A stretch of 64,000 nt of DNA from Stenotrophomonas nitritireducens (GTDB lineage Bacteria > Pseudomonadota > Gammaproteobacteria > Xanthomonadales > Xanthomonadaceae), in NCBI RefSeq assembly GCF_001431425.1, contig NZ_LDJG01000018.1, positions 124,001 through 188,000 on the forward strand. Reading direction: 5' to 3'. The position numbers were made by a program, and so were the translations under genes. Positions within the stretch are counted from its first letter, which is position 1; each line of letters begins with the position of its first letter. Below, in pieces: positions 46,984 to 54,233 of this stretch. The notes below the pieces were generated by a model. That model did not search any database. It was not told the origin of the DNA and was given only the letters and a program-made list of their open reading frames with translations.

Positions 46984-47197
46984 CGCCATCGCTTCGCGCT
47001 GTCGCCCCACGGTCTGCGCTGCAGACCGCGGGCCCCGTTTCTCGCCTGCCACACCCCGCGCCTTCGGCGCGCCCCCTGACTCAGGGGGACACGCCATCGC
47101 TTCGCGCTGTCGCCCCACGGTCTGCGCTGCAGGCCGCGGGCCCCGTTTCTCGCCTGCCACACCCCGCGCCTTCGGCGCGCCCCCTGACTCAGGGGGC
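46984..47197. repeat. 108-bp tandem duplication between hpt and the phosphorylase gene
   Basis: Two head-to-tail copies (46984-47091 and 47092-47197) are identical except for one base (CAGACC versus CAGGCC) and the last few bases. Each contains GC-rich hairpins (CCGCGCC/GGCGCG) and CCCCCTGACTCAGGGGG. Because 108 is a multiple of three, a minus-strand frame stays open across both, but no start or domain supports it. No gene is supported in 46959-47306. Confidence 0.9.
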
Positions 47198-47306
47198 TTT
47201 TCCCCGTTGCGAGCTGGCAGGGGCGGAGGCGGTCGTTGGCCGGCACGATAGCGGGGGACAGCAGGTCGCGTCACCCTTGATTGCGAAAACAGATCAGGAA
47301 ACAACG

Positions 47307-48053
47307 ATGGGCAATATCGAACTGGCCGTGATCGGCGGCACCGGCGTCTACAAGCTGGCCGCGCTGGACGACGTGCAGAGCCATGAAGTGCAGACCCGCT
47401 ACGGGGCGCCTTCCGGCCCGGTCCGTGTCGGCCTGTTGAACGGCCGGCGCGTGGCCTTCCTCGCCCGCCACGGCGAAGGCCATTCGATCCCGCCGCACAA
47501 GGTCAACTACCGCGCCAACCTTGCCGCGCTCAAGCAGCTGGGCGCCGCCCGCGTGCTCGCGCTCAATACCGTCGGTGGCATCACCGACGATTTCGGGCCG
47601 CGCGTGCTGGCCTGCCCCGACCAGTTGATCGATTACACCTGGGGGCGGATCTCGACGCTGTGCGAGGAAGAGGGCAGCGAAGTGTTGCACGTGGATTTCG
47701 GCCACCCGTACACGCCGTCGCTGCGCGCGCAGGTGCTGGCCGCGGCGAGCGCCCGTGGCGTCGCCGTGCGTGACGGCGGCTGCTATGGCGCCACGCAGGG
47801 GCCGCGCCTGGAGACCATCGCCGAGATCGCGCGCATGCGCCGCGACGGCTGCGACCTGGTCGGCATGACCGGCATGCCCGAGGCCGGGCTGGCGCGCGAA
47901 CTTGGCCTGGACTACGCCTGCCTGGCCATCGTCGCCAACTGGGCCGCCGGCTGCGGCGACGCGGCCGAAATCACGATGGACGAGGTGCTGGCGAACGTCG
48001 CGGCGGCCTCGGCGGGTCTGCCCGACCTGGTGGGGGAATTGGCCCGGGGGTGA
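47307..48053 (+). CDS. S-methyl-5'-thioinosine phosphorylase
   Basis: A 248-residue nucleoside phosphorylase of the MTAP/PNP family that converts methylthioinosine to hypoxanthine and methylthioribose-1-phosphate. The phosphate-binding GGTGVYKL, the LARHGEGHSIPPHKVNYRANLAALKQLG block, NTVGGI and the specificity segment VGMTGMPEAGLAREL are visible. It follows hpt, which would use the hypoxanthine produced. Related MTAP or PNP specificity cannot be excluded by eye. Confidence 0.88.
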   Translation: MGNIELAVIGGTGVYKLAALDDVQSHEVQTRYGAPSGPVRVGLLNGRRVAFLARHGEGHSIPPHKVNYRANLAALKQLGAARVLALNTVGGITDDFGPRVLACPDQLIDYTWGRISTLCEEEGSEVLHVDFGHPYTPSLRAQVLAAASARGVAVRDGGCYGATQGPRLETIAEIARMRRDGCDLVGMTGMPEAGLARELGLDYACLAIVANWAAGCGDAAEITMDEVLANVAAASAGLPDLVGELARG

Positions 48054-48082
48054 TTGTCATACCGGCCCAAGCTTTGCATACT
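48054..48082 (+). promoter_or_regulatory. Candidate sigma-70 promoter for the cold-shock gene
   Basis: TTGTCA (48054-48059), a 17-base spacer and CATACT (48077-48082) start directly after the phosphorylase stop. The 5' UTR would be about 55 bases. Confidence 0.45.
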
Positions 48083-48143
48083 CCGTCAGTACGCCTCATT
48101 CAGCGTGCATCAATCCATTCATCGAACAAGGTCTCGCATCACC

Positions 48144-48350
48144 ATGCCGAACGGTACCGTCAAGTGGTTCAACGACGCCAAGGGATTTGGCTTCATCTCA
48201 CCGGAGGACGGCAGCGCCGATGTCTTCGCGCACTTCTCCGCGATCAATTCCAAGGGCTTCCGCAGCCTGCAGGAAGGACAGCGCGTCAGCTATGACGTGA
48301 CCCAGGGCCCGAAGGGTGCCCAGGCTTCCAATATCACGCCGGTCGAGTGA
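48144..48350 (+). CDS. cspA: Cold-shock protein (CspA family)
   Basis: A 68-residue single cold-shock domain. The nucleic-acid-binding motifs RNP1 KGFGFI and RNP2 VFAHFS are intact in [23 protein letters not shown]. It acts as an RNA chaperone. The start at 48144 is fixed by the conserved N-terminus. It has a promoter upstream and a strong terminator downstream, so it is monocistronic. Confidence 0.95.
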   Translation: MPNGTVKWFNDAKGFGFISPEDGSADVFAHFSAINSKGFRSLQEGQRVSYDVTQGPKGAQASNITPVE

Positions 48351-48371
48351 TCCACTCGGCTGTGCCGGAAG

Positions 48372-48398
48372 AACCCCGCCGAGGCGGGGTTTTTTTTT
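48372..48398 (+). terminator. Rho-independent terminator of the cold-shock gene
   Basis: AACCCCGCC-GA-GGCGGGGTT stem followed by a T run, 22 bp after the stop codon. Confidence 0.93.
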
Positions 48399-48540
48399 GT
48401 TGCCGCCGTCTGATCGCCATGGATGGCGTGATGGCCGGTTCTGCAGCAGGAGCCGGCCTTGGCGGCACCCCTTCGGGCGATCGACAGGCGAAGTCGAAAA
48501 CCGCCCCCGGCGGCTTTCTGGACCAGCTGCCGAGCCACCC

Positions 48541-48570
48541 GTAGGGCGGGGCAATGCCCCGCTGGAGCCT
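48541..48570. repeat. Single GTAG palindromic element (half unit)
   Basis: GTAGGGCGGGGCAATGCCCCGCT matches the first hairpin of the 66-bp units at 3595-3988. The surrounding 48399-48644 has no other supported feature. Confidence 0.7.
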
Positions 48571-48644
48571 TCGCGGCAATCCCCAGGGGGGCCGCCCGCT
48601 CCATGGTCAACCTTCATCGGCGCACCGCGCTCGCAGGAAACGGA

Positions 48645-49874
48645 ATGAGCAGACCGCTGGATATCGCCATCGTCGGTTACGGTACCGCCGGCCAGTCGCT
48701 GGCCGTGCTGCTGTCGCGCGACGGCCACCGCGTGCAGGTGTTCGAACGGGCCGCACGCCCGGGGCCGGTGGGGGCGGGCTTCCTGCTGCAGCCCAGCGGC
48801 CTGCAGGCGCTGTGGCAGATGGGCCTGCTGCCGCAGGTGCTCGCCCATGGTGCGGTGGTGCGCCGCCTGTATGGCGAAACGCCGTGCGGCCGCGCGGTGA
48901 TGGACATGCGCTATGCCGGCCTGGATGCGCGCCTGCACGGCGTGGGCATGCAGCGCGGCGCGCTGTTCTCGCTGCTGGATGCGGCGTGGGAGCGCGGCGA
49001 TGCCCTGCATGTGGACAGCTGCATCGATGCCATCGACGACAGCCTGCGGCGGGTGCGGGATCCGCATGGGCAATGGCATGGGCCGTTCGATCTGGTGATC
49101 GCCACCGATGGTTCCGCGTCGGGGCTGCGTGCGCAGGTGCGCGGCACGCGGCTGGACCGCGTCTATCCGTGGGGTGCGTTGTGGTGCCTGCTGCCAAGCG
49201 GCGACTGGGCGTTCGCCGACGAACTGCGCCAGCGCTATGTCGCCGCGCGCAAGATGATCGGCCTGCTGCCGGTAGGCACGCGCCCCGGCGACGATGTGCC
49301 GCGCCTGAGCTTCTTCTGGAGCCTGCCGCGCGATGGTTTCGAGGCGTGGGAACAGGCCGGGCTCGAGCCCTGGCTCGATGAGATCGCACAGCTGTGGCCG
49401 GAGGCGCGGCAACGGCTGCAGGGCATCACCGTGCAGACGCAGCTGGCGCGGGCCAGCTACCGCGACGCGGTGATGGACCGCTGGTACCGCGGCCGGCTGG
49501 TACTGGCCGGCGACGCCGCGCATTCGATGAGTCCGCAGCTCGGCCAGGGCGTGAACATGGCGCTGCTCGATGCGATGGCCCTGCGCGATGCGCTGCGCAG
49601 CGAAGCGGACGTCGATGCGGCGTTGGCGCGCTACCAGGCCGCGCGCCAGGCGCATGTGCGGCTGTACCAGTTCTGGAGCCGCTGGCTGACGCCGACCTTC
49701 CAGTCCGAACGCGACTGGGTCGCGCATGCGCGCGACCTGCTGTTCAAGCCGATGGGGCGCATGCCGGGCGGGCGCGGCCACATGCTGCGCGTGCTCAGCG
49801 GCACGCAGCAGGGCGTGTTCGGCAAGCTGCCGTTGGCGCCGGAATTCATCCAGGCGCTGGCCGGCGAGGACTGA
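48645..49874 (+). CDS. FAD-dependent monooxygenase (aromatic hydroxylase family)
   Basis: A 409-residue flavoprotein monooxygenase. N-terminal FAD motif DIAIVGYGTAGQSLAVLLSRDGHRVQVFER; the middle GD-DG region (FDLVIATDGSASGLR); and the second FAD motif RLVLAGDAAHSMSPQLGQGVNMALLDAMAL. Substrate unknown; relatives include salicylate hydroxylase and UbiH-type enzymes. It starts 90 bp before the AidB-like gene and may share a transcript. Confidence 0.88.
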   Translation: MSRPLDIAIVGYGTAGQSLAVLLSRDGHRVQVFERAARPGPVGAGFLLQPSGLQALWQMGLLPQVLAHGAVVRRLYGETPCGRAVMDMRYAGLDARLHGVGMQRGALFSLLDAAWERGDALHVDSCIDAIDDSLRRVRDPHGQWHGPFDLVIATDGSASGLRAQVRGTRLDRVYPWGALWCLLPSGDWAFADELRQRYVAARKMIGLLPVGTRPGDDVPRLSFFWSLPRDGFEAWEQAGLEPWLDEIAQLWPEARQRLQGITVQTQLARASYRDAVMDRWYRGRLVLAGDAAHSMSPQLGQGVNMALLDAMALRDALRSEADVDAALARYQAARQAHVRLYQFWSRWLTPTFQSERDWVAHARDLLFKPMGRMPGGRGHMLRVLSGTQQGVFGKLPLAPEFIQALAGED

Positions 49875-49964
49875 GCCGGCCGGCGCTGGCGGCGGCCGCG
49901 TTCTCGCCGGGCCGACATCGGCGTGCGGCAGAATGCGGGCATCCTCTGTTGTGCAGGGCCGGCC

Positions 49965-51614
49965 ATGAGCGTCGATGCAGCTCCGTTCGAAACCCATGTG
50001 GTGTTCAACCAGCCGCCGCCGTTCCCCGAACGCAACCTGTGGCGCGACGACATGGCGCTGCGCGAGGCGGTCGCGCGCGAAGGCGGCGATGCGTTCGCCA
50101 CGGCGCTGGACGACTACGGCGCGCTGGCCGGCGGCGAGCTGTACCGGCTCGGTTTCGACGCCAACCGGCACCGGCCGCTGCTGCGCACCCACGATGCGCA
50201 GGGCCATCGCATCGACACCGTGGATTTCCATCCCGCCTGGCACCGCTTGATGGACGCGGCCAAGGCGCATGGCGTAGCCGGACTGTCGTGGCAGCACCCA
50301 CGGCCGGGGGCGCACGTCGCGCGTGCCGCGTTGAGTTTCCTGCACCACCAGGCGGAGGCGGGCAGCAGTTGTCCGCTGACCATGACCCATGCCGCCGTGC
50401 CGGTGCTGCGCCGCGAACCGGCGCTGGCCGAATGGGCCGCCAAAGCCGCCGCGCCGCACTACGACCCGCGCGACGTGCCCATCGCGGAGAAGGCCGGCAT
50501 CACCGTGGGCATGGGCATGACCGAGAAGCAGGGCGGCTCGGACGTGCGCAGCAACCGTACGCGAGCGACACCGCTGGCGGGCGAGGGCGAATATGCGCTG
50601 GTCGGGCACAAATGGTTCTTTTCCGCGCCGATGTCCGATGGCTGGCTGGTGCTGGCGCAGGCACCGGGCGGATTGAGCTGCTTCCTGCTGCCGCGGCGCC
50701 TGCCCGATGGTTCGCACAATGCCCTCAGGCTGATGCGCCTGAAGGACAAGCTCGGCGACTGGGCCAACGCTTCCAGCGAGGTCGAGTTCTGCGGCGCCTG
50801 GGCGCGGCGCATTGGCGAAGAGGGGCGCGGCGTGGCGACCATCATCGAGATGGTGATGCTGACACGCCTGGACTGCATGCTCGGCGCCGCCGCGGAAATA
50901 CGCATGGCGCTCGCGCAGGCGCTGCACCACGCGCGGCATCGCAGCGCCTTCGGCCAGCGCCTGGTCGAGCAGCCGCTGATGGCCAACGTACTGGCGGACC
51001 TGGCGCTGGAATCGGAGGCGTCCACCGCGCTGGCGCTGCGCATCGCGCGGGCGGTGGACGCCGCCGCGCGCGATCCGCGAGAAGCGGCGTTCGCGCGGGT
51101 CGCCACGGCCATCGGCAAGTTCTGGATCTGCCGGCGGGCCGCGGGTTTCGTCAACGAGGCGCAGGAGTGCCTGGGCGGCGCCGGCTACATCGAAGAATCG
51201 ATGCTGCCGCGCCTGTACCGGCAGGCGCCGCTCAATTCGATCTGGGAAGGCAGCGGCAACGTGCAATGCCTGGACGTGCTGCGCGCGCTGTCGCGCGAGC
51301 CGCAGTCGCGGCAGGCGCTGCTGCGCGAACTGGAACAGGCGCGTGGACTCGACGGTGCCTACGATGTGGCGTTCGCTGCCCTGCAGCGCACATTGGACGA
51401 TATGGTGGCCGTGGTGGCTGAGGCCACGGCGCGGCGCGTTGCCGCTTCGCTGGCGATCCTGCTGCAGGCGGCCACGCTGCTGCGGGCCCGAAGCCCCGTG
51501 GCCCGCGCGTTCGTCGCCTCGCGGTTGGCGGACCCGGCGCCGCCGGCCTACGGCATGCTGGACGCGACGGTATCGTTCGCCGACATCCTGGAACGGGCCT
51601 GGCCCTCGGCCTGA
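49965..51614 (+). CDS. AidB-like acyl-CoA dehydrogenase family protein
   Basis: A 549-residue flavoprotein of the AidB branch. The segments HVVFNQPPPFPERNLWRDD near the N-terminus, GMGMTEKQGGSDVRSNRTRA, SIWEGSGNVQCLDVLRAL and GGAGYIEESMLPRLYRQ fit E. coli AidB rather than classical acyl-CoA dehydrogenases. AidB binds DNA and is linked to alkylation protection, but dehydrogenase activity toward isovaleryl-CoA is reported to be low. The C-terminal extension is present (about residues 440-549). Confidence 0.9.
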   Translation: MSVDAAPFETHVVFNQPPPFPERNLWRDDMALREAVAREGGDAFATALDDYGALAGGELYRLGFDANRHRPLLRTHDAQGHRIDTVDFHPAWHRLMDAAKAHGVAGLSWQHPRPGAHVARAALSFLHHQAEAGSSCPLTMTHAAVPVLRREPALAEWAAKAAAPHYDPRDVPIAEKAGITVGMGMTEKQGGSDVRSNRTRATPLAGEGEYALVGHKWFFSAPMSDGWLVLAQAPGGLSCFLLPRRLPDGSHNALRLMRLKDKLGDWANASSEVEFCGAWARRIGEEGRGVATIIEMVMLTRLDCMLGAAAEIRMALAQALHHARHRSAFGQRLVEQPLMANVLADLALESEASTALALRIARAVDAAARDPREAAFARVATAIGKFWICRRAAGFVNEAQECLGGAGYIEESMLPRLYRQAPLNSIWEGSGNVQCLDVLRALSREPQSRQALLRELEQARGLDGAYDVAFAALQRTLDDMVAVVAEATARRVAASLAILLQAATLLRARSPVARAFVASRLADPAPPAYGMLDATVSFADILERAWPSA

Positions 51615-51689
51615 ACGGTGTCACGATGCAGGGCACCGGAGCCGTGGCGGAGGTGCTGCCCGCCGGCTTCATGCAGCCGGGAGGGCTGT

Positions 51690-51715
51690 GCAGCCGCCCC
51701 TGTCGGGGCGGCTGC
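51690..51715. terminator. Bidirectional hairpin
   Basis: Perfect 11-bp stem GCAGCCGCCCC/GGGGCGGCTGC, loop TGTC, between the convergent AidB-like and lipoprotein genes. No U tract. Confidence 0.6.
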
Positions 51716-51732
51716 GTGGTGAGGCTGGTGAA

Positions 51733-52128
51733 TCAGCGCTTGGCGTCGTCGGCCTTCTGCCGGGCCTTCTCGGCGGCGTCGTGGGCGTGATCGGCGACCT
51801 TCTGCGCAGCGTCGGCGGTAGCGGCGCTGGCGTTGGCCGCCGCTTCCTTGGCCGCGACCGCGGCATCGTCGGCGGCGTTGGTGGTCGCATCGGCCGCGCG
51901 GTCCAGCGCCTGCTCGGATTTGGCGGCGGCTTCGCGGGTGGCATCGGCTGCGCGGTCGGCCGCGTTGCGGGCCGCATCGGCCGCGGATTCGCCGGCGTTG
52001 CGCGCCGCTTCGGCGGCATGGTCGGCGGCGGCCTCGGCGTCGCGCTTGGCCTGCTCGGCATTGGGGTTGTTGCAGGCCGCCAGGGCCAGCACCAGGCTGC
52101 CGGCCAGCAGCGGGACAAGAATCTTCAT
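51733..52128 (-). CDS. Alanine-rich putative lipoprotein A
   Basis: A 131-residue protein: signal sequence and lipobox LAAC (MKILVPLLAGSLVLALAAC), then a low-complexity stretch of Ala, Asp, Glu, Arg and Lys arranged with a heptad-like rhythm (AADAARNAADRAADATREAA), predicted as one long helix. It resembles LEA-like or Lpp-like helical lipoproteins in composition. It is paralogous in design to the 113-residue lipoprotein about 280 bp upstream. No function can be assigned. Confidence 0.8.
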   Translation of the reverse strand: MKILVPLLAGSLVLALAACNNPNAEQAKRDAEAAADHAAEAARNAGESAADAARNAADRAADATREAAAKSEQALDRAADATTNAADDAAVAAKEAAANASAATADAAQKVADHAHDAAEKARQKADDAKR

Positions 52129-52352
52129 CAGCGCTCTCCTCAGGTTTTGGGGACGACGCGCGCAGCGTAGGAGGGGGCGGATTCAGATTGCGTCAACGCC
52201 GCCGGGCGGGACGGGGCGCGCGGATGGGCGCGTTCCACGCGGCGGCTGGCCGCGCCCGGCCTGCCGGTGGATGCTCTGGAGGCGGGAGGAAAACCGCAGT
52301 GGCTTCACCGTCGCCAGTGGCGAGGCCGGTCAGCGCAGGCCGCGAGGGCAAC

Positions 52353-52381
52353 AAAAAAGCCGCTGGCGAACCAGCGGCTTT
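52353..52381 (-). terminator. Rho-independent terminator of lipoprotein B
   Basis: On the minus strand, the stem AAAGCCGCTGG/CCAGCGGCTTT with a TTCG loop runs into six T residues. It lies 25 bp after the lipoprotein stop. Confidence 0.9.
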
Positions 52382-52406
52382 CAGACTTGCGTCGAAGAAG
52401 AAGTTA

Positions 52407-52748
52407 TTACTTCTTGGCTTCTTCAGCAGCGTCCTTGGCCTTCTCGGCCACGTCTTCGGCAGCCTTGGCGGTGTCGGCAGCGGCGCCGGCAGCGGCGTCG
52501 GTGGCGGCGCCAGCAGCAGCGGCAGCAGCGTCGCCAGCAGCGTCAGCAGCGGTGGCGGCGGTGTCGGCAGCAGCCTGGGCAGCGTCGGCGGTTTCGGCGC
52601 CGGCAGCAGCGGCCTGGTCAGCAGCGGCCTGGGCGTCGGTAGCGGCGGCGTCGGCGGTGGCAGCGGCGTCCTGGGCAGCTTCCTGCTTCGAGCAGGCGGC
52701 CAGAGCCAGGCCCAGGGTCATCGCGATCAGCAGCTTGTTGATGCTCAT
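52407..52748 (-). CDS. Alanine-rich putative lipoprotein B
   Basis: A 113-residue protein: MSINKLLIAMTLGLALAAC lipobox, then a remarkably Ala-rich helix (roughly half the mature residues are Ala) with Asp, Gln, Thr and a charged Lys/Glu C-terminus (EEAKK). It has its own candidate promoter and terminator, which argues for real and independent expression. Similar in layout to lipoprotein A but with a different repeat composition. The open frame running further upstream on this strand is the shadow of the thiolase gene. Confidence 0.82.
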   Translation of the reverse strand: MSINKLLIAMTLGLALAACSKQEAAQDAAATADAAATDAQAAADQAAAAGAETADAAQAAADTAATAADAAGDAAAAAAGAATDAAAGAAADTAKAAEDVAEKAKDAAEEAKK

Positions 52749-52800
52749 TTGTGAATCCTCGTCGTGGAAATTGGCTAACGCGCCAATGCGCGCCGTGAAC

Positions 52801-52828
52801 ATGATGACAAGCCGATTTCGACTGTCAA
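52801..52828 (-). promoter_or_regulatory. Candidate sigma-70 promoter for lipoprotein B
   Basis: On the minus strand TTGACA (perfect), 16-base spacer, CATCAT. The predicted start lies about 45 bp before the ATG at 52748. Confidence 0.55.
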
Positions 52829-52870
52829 GCGAACGCGCATTCATTTTTGTGGAAAAGGCATTAAGTCCAA

Positions 52871-54046
52871 TCAAATCAATTCGATGGCGATGGCCGTCGC
52901 TTCGCCGCCGCCGATGCAGAGGGAAGCGATGCCACGCTTGAAGCCGCGGGTGCGCAAGGCGTTCACCAGCGTGACCACCAGACGTGCGCCCGATGCGCCG
53001 ATCGGATGGCCCAGCGCGCAGGCGCCGCCGTTGACGTTGACCTTGGCATGCGGGATGCCCAGTTCGCGGATCGGCGCCATCGCCACCACGGCGAAGGCTT
53101 CGTTGATCTCGAACAGGTCCACGTCGGCGATGTTCCAGCCGGCTTTTTCCAGCACCTTGCCGATGGCGCCGATCGGCGCGGTGGTGAACCACTCCGGCTC
53201 CTGCGAGAAGGTGGCGTGGGCGACGATGCGGGCCAGCGGCTGCACGCCGCGGCGCGCGGCCTCGTCGGCGGCCAGCAGCACCACGGCGGCGGCGCCGTCG
53301 GAAATGCTGGAGGAGCTGGCGGCGGTGACGCTGCCGTCCTTCTTGAAGGCCGGCTTCAGGGTCGGGACCTTGGCGATGTCGGACTTGCCCGGCTGTTCGT
53401 CCTGGTCGAACTCGACTTCGCCCTTGCGGGTGGCGACCTTGACCGGGACGATCTCGTCCTTGAACGCGCCATCGGCCTGCGCGGCCTGCGCGCGCTTGAC
53501 CGACTCGATCGCGTAGGCGTCCTGCTCCTCGCGGGTGAAGCCGAACTTGCTCACCGCCGCTTCGGCGAACACGCCCATCGACTGGCCGTCGTACGGGTTG
53601 GTCAGGCCGTCCCAGGCCATGTGGTCCACCGCCTGGAAGTTGCCGTAGCGGTTGCCGGTGCGCGAGTTGGGGAGCATGTGCGGCGCGTTGGACATGGATT
53701 CCATGCCGCCGGCAACCACGATGCTGGCCGAGCCGGCCTTGATCAGATCGTGGCCGAGCATGATCGCTTTCATGCCCGAGCCGCAGACCTTGTTGAGCGT
53801 GGTGCAGCCGGCGCTGGTCGGCAGGCCTGCGGCCAGCGAGGCCTGGCGCGCCGGCGCCTGGCCGAGGTTGGCCGGCAGCACGCAGCCCATGATCACTTCG
53901 GAAACGTCGTCGGCGGCGATGCCGGACTGTTCCATGGCCGCGCGGATCGCCGTGGCGCCAAGGGTCGGGGTGGGGACGCCGTTGAACTGGCCGAGGAAGG
54001 AGCCGATGGCAGTGCGCTTTGCTGCGGCGATGACGATGTCGGACAT
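52871..54046 (-). CDS. Acetyl-CoA C-acetyltransferase (thiolase)
   Basis: A 391-residue biosynthetic-type thiolase. The acyl-accepting Cys is in TTLNKVCGSGMKAIMLGHD, the VAGGMESMSNAPH signature follows, and the C-terminal catalytic residues are in NVNGGACALGHPIGASGARLV (His) and LCIGGGEATA. It condenses two acetyl-CoA or cleaves acetoacetyl-CoA; AtoB/PhaA-type by length. The nearest genes do not form a pathway with it. Confidence 0.93.
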   Translation of the reverse strand: MSDIVIAAAKRTAIGSFLGQFNGVPTPTLGATAIRAAMEQSGIAADDVSEVIMGCVLPANLGQAPARQASLAAGLPTSAGCTTLNKVCGSGMKAIMLGHDLIKAGSASIVVAGGMESMSNAPHMLPNSRTGNRYGNFQAVDHMAWDGLTNPYDGQSMGVFAEAAVSKFGFTREEQDAYAIESVKRAQAAQADGAFKDEIVPVKVATRKGEVEFDQDEQPGKSDIAKVPTLKPAFKKDGSVTAASSSSISDGAAAVVLLAADEAARRGVQPLARIVAHATFSQEPEWFTTAPIGAIGKVLEKAGWNIADVDLFEINEAFAVVAMAPIRELGIPHAKVNVNGGACALGHPIGASGARLVVTLVNALRTRGFKRGIASLCIGGGEATAIAIELI

Positions 54047-54233
54047 GTGCGGTCTCGGTTGTATCCTGCAACGATTATCGAAATCCACTGGCGGCGTGCC
54101 CATTGGACCAACGGCACATCCCGGCAGACAGCGGTTTGTCGTTGCAGTATAGAAGGTGAGCCACCGCATGGCCGGCAGGTGGCAATGCCTGAATGGAATT
54201 CGCTGTCCGGCGGGTCTTGGGGGGAGAAAGGGA

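Noticed and set aside
46909-47304. Minus-strand ORF through the 108-bp duplication
   Set aside because: It overlaps the end of hpt and stays open only because the repeat length is a multiple of three. No start signal or family match.
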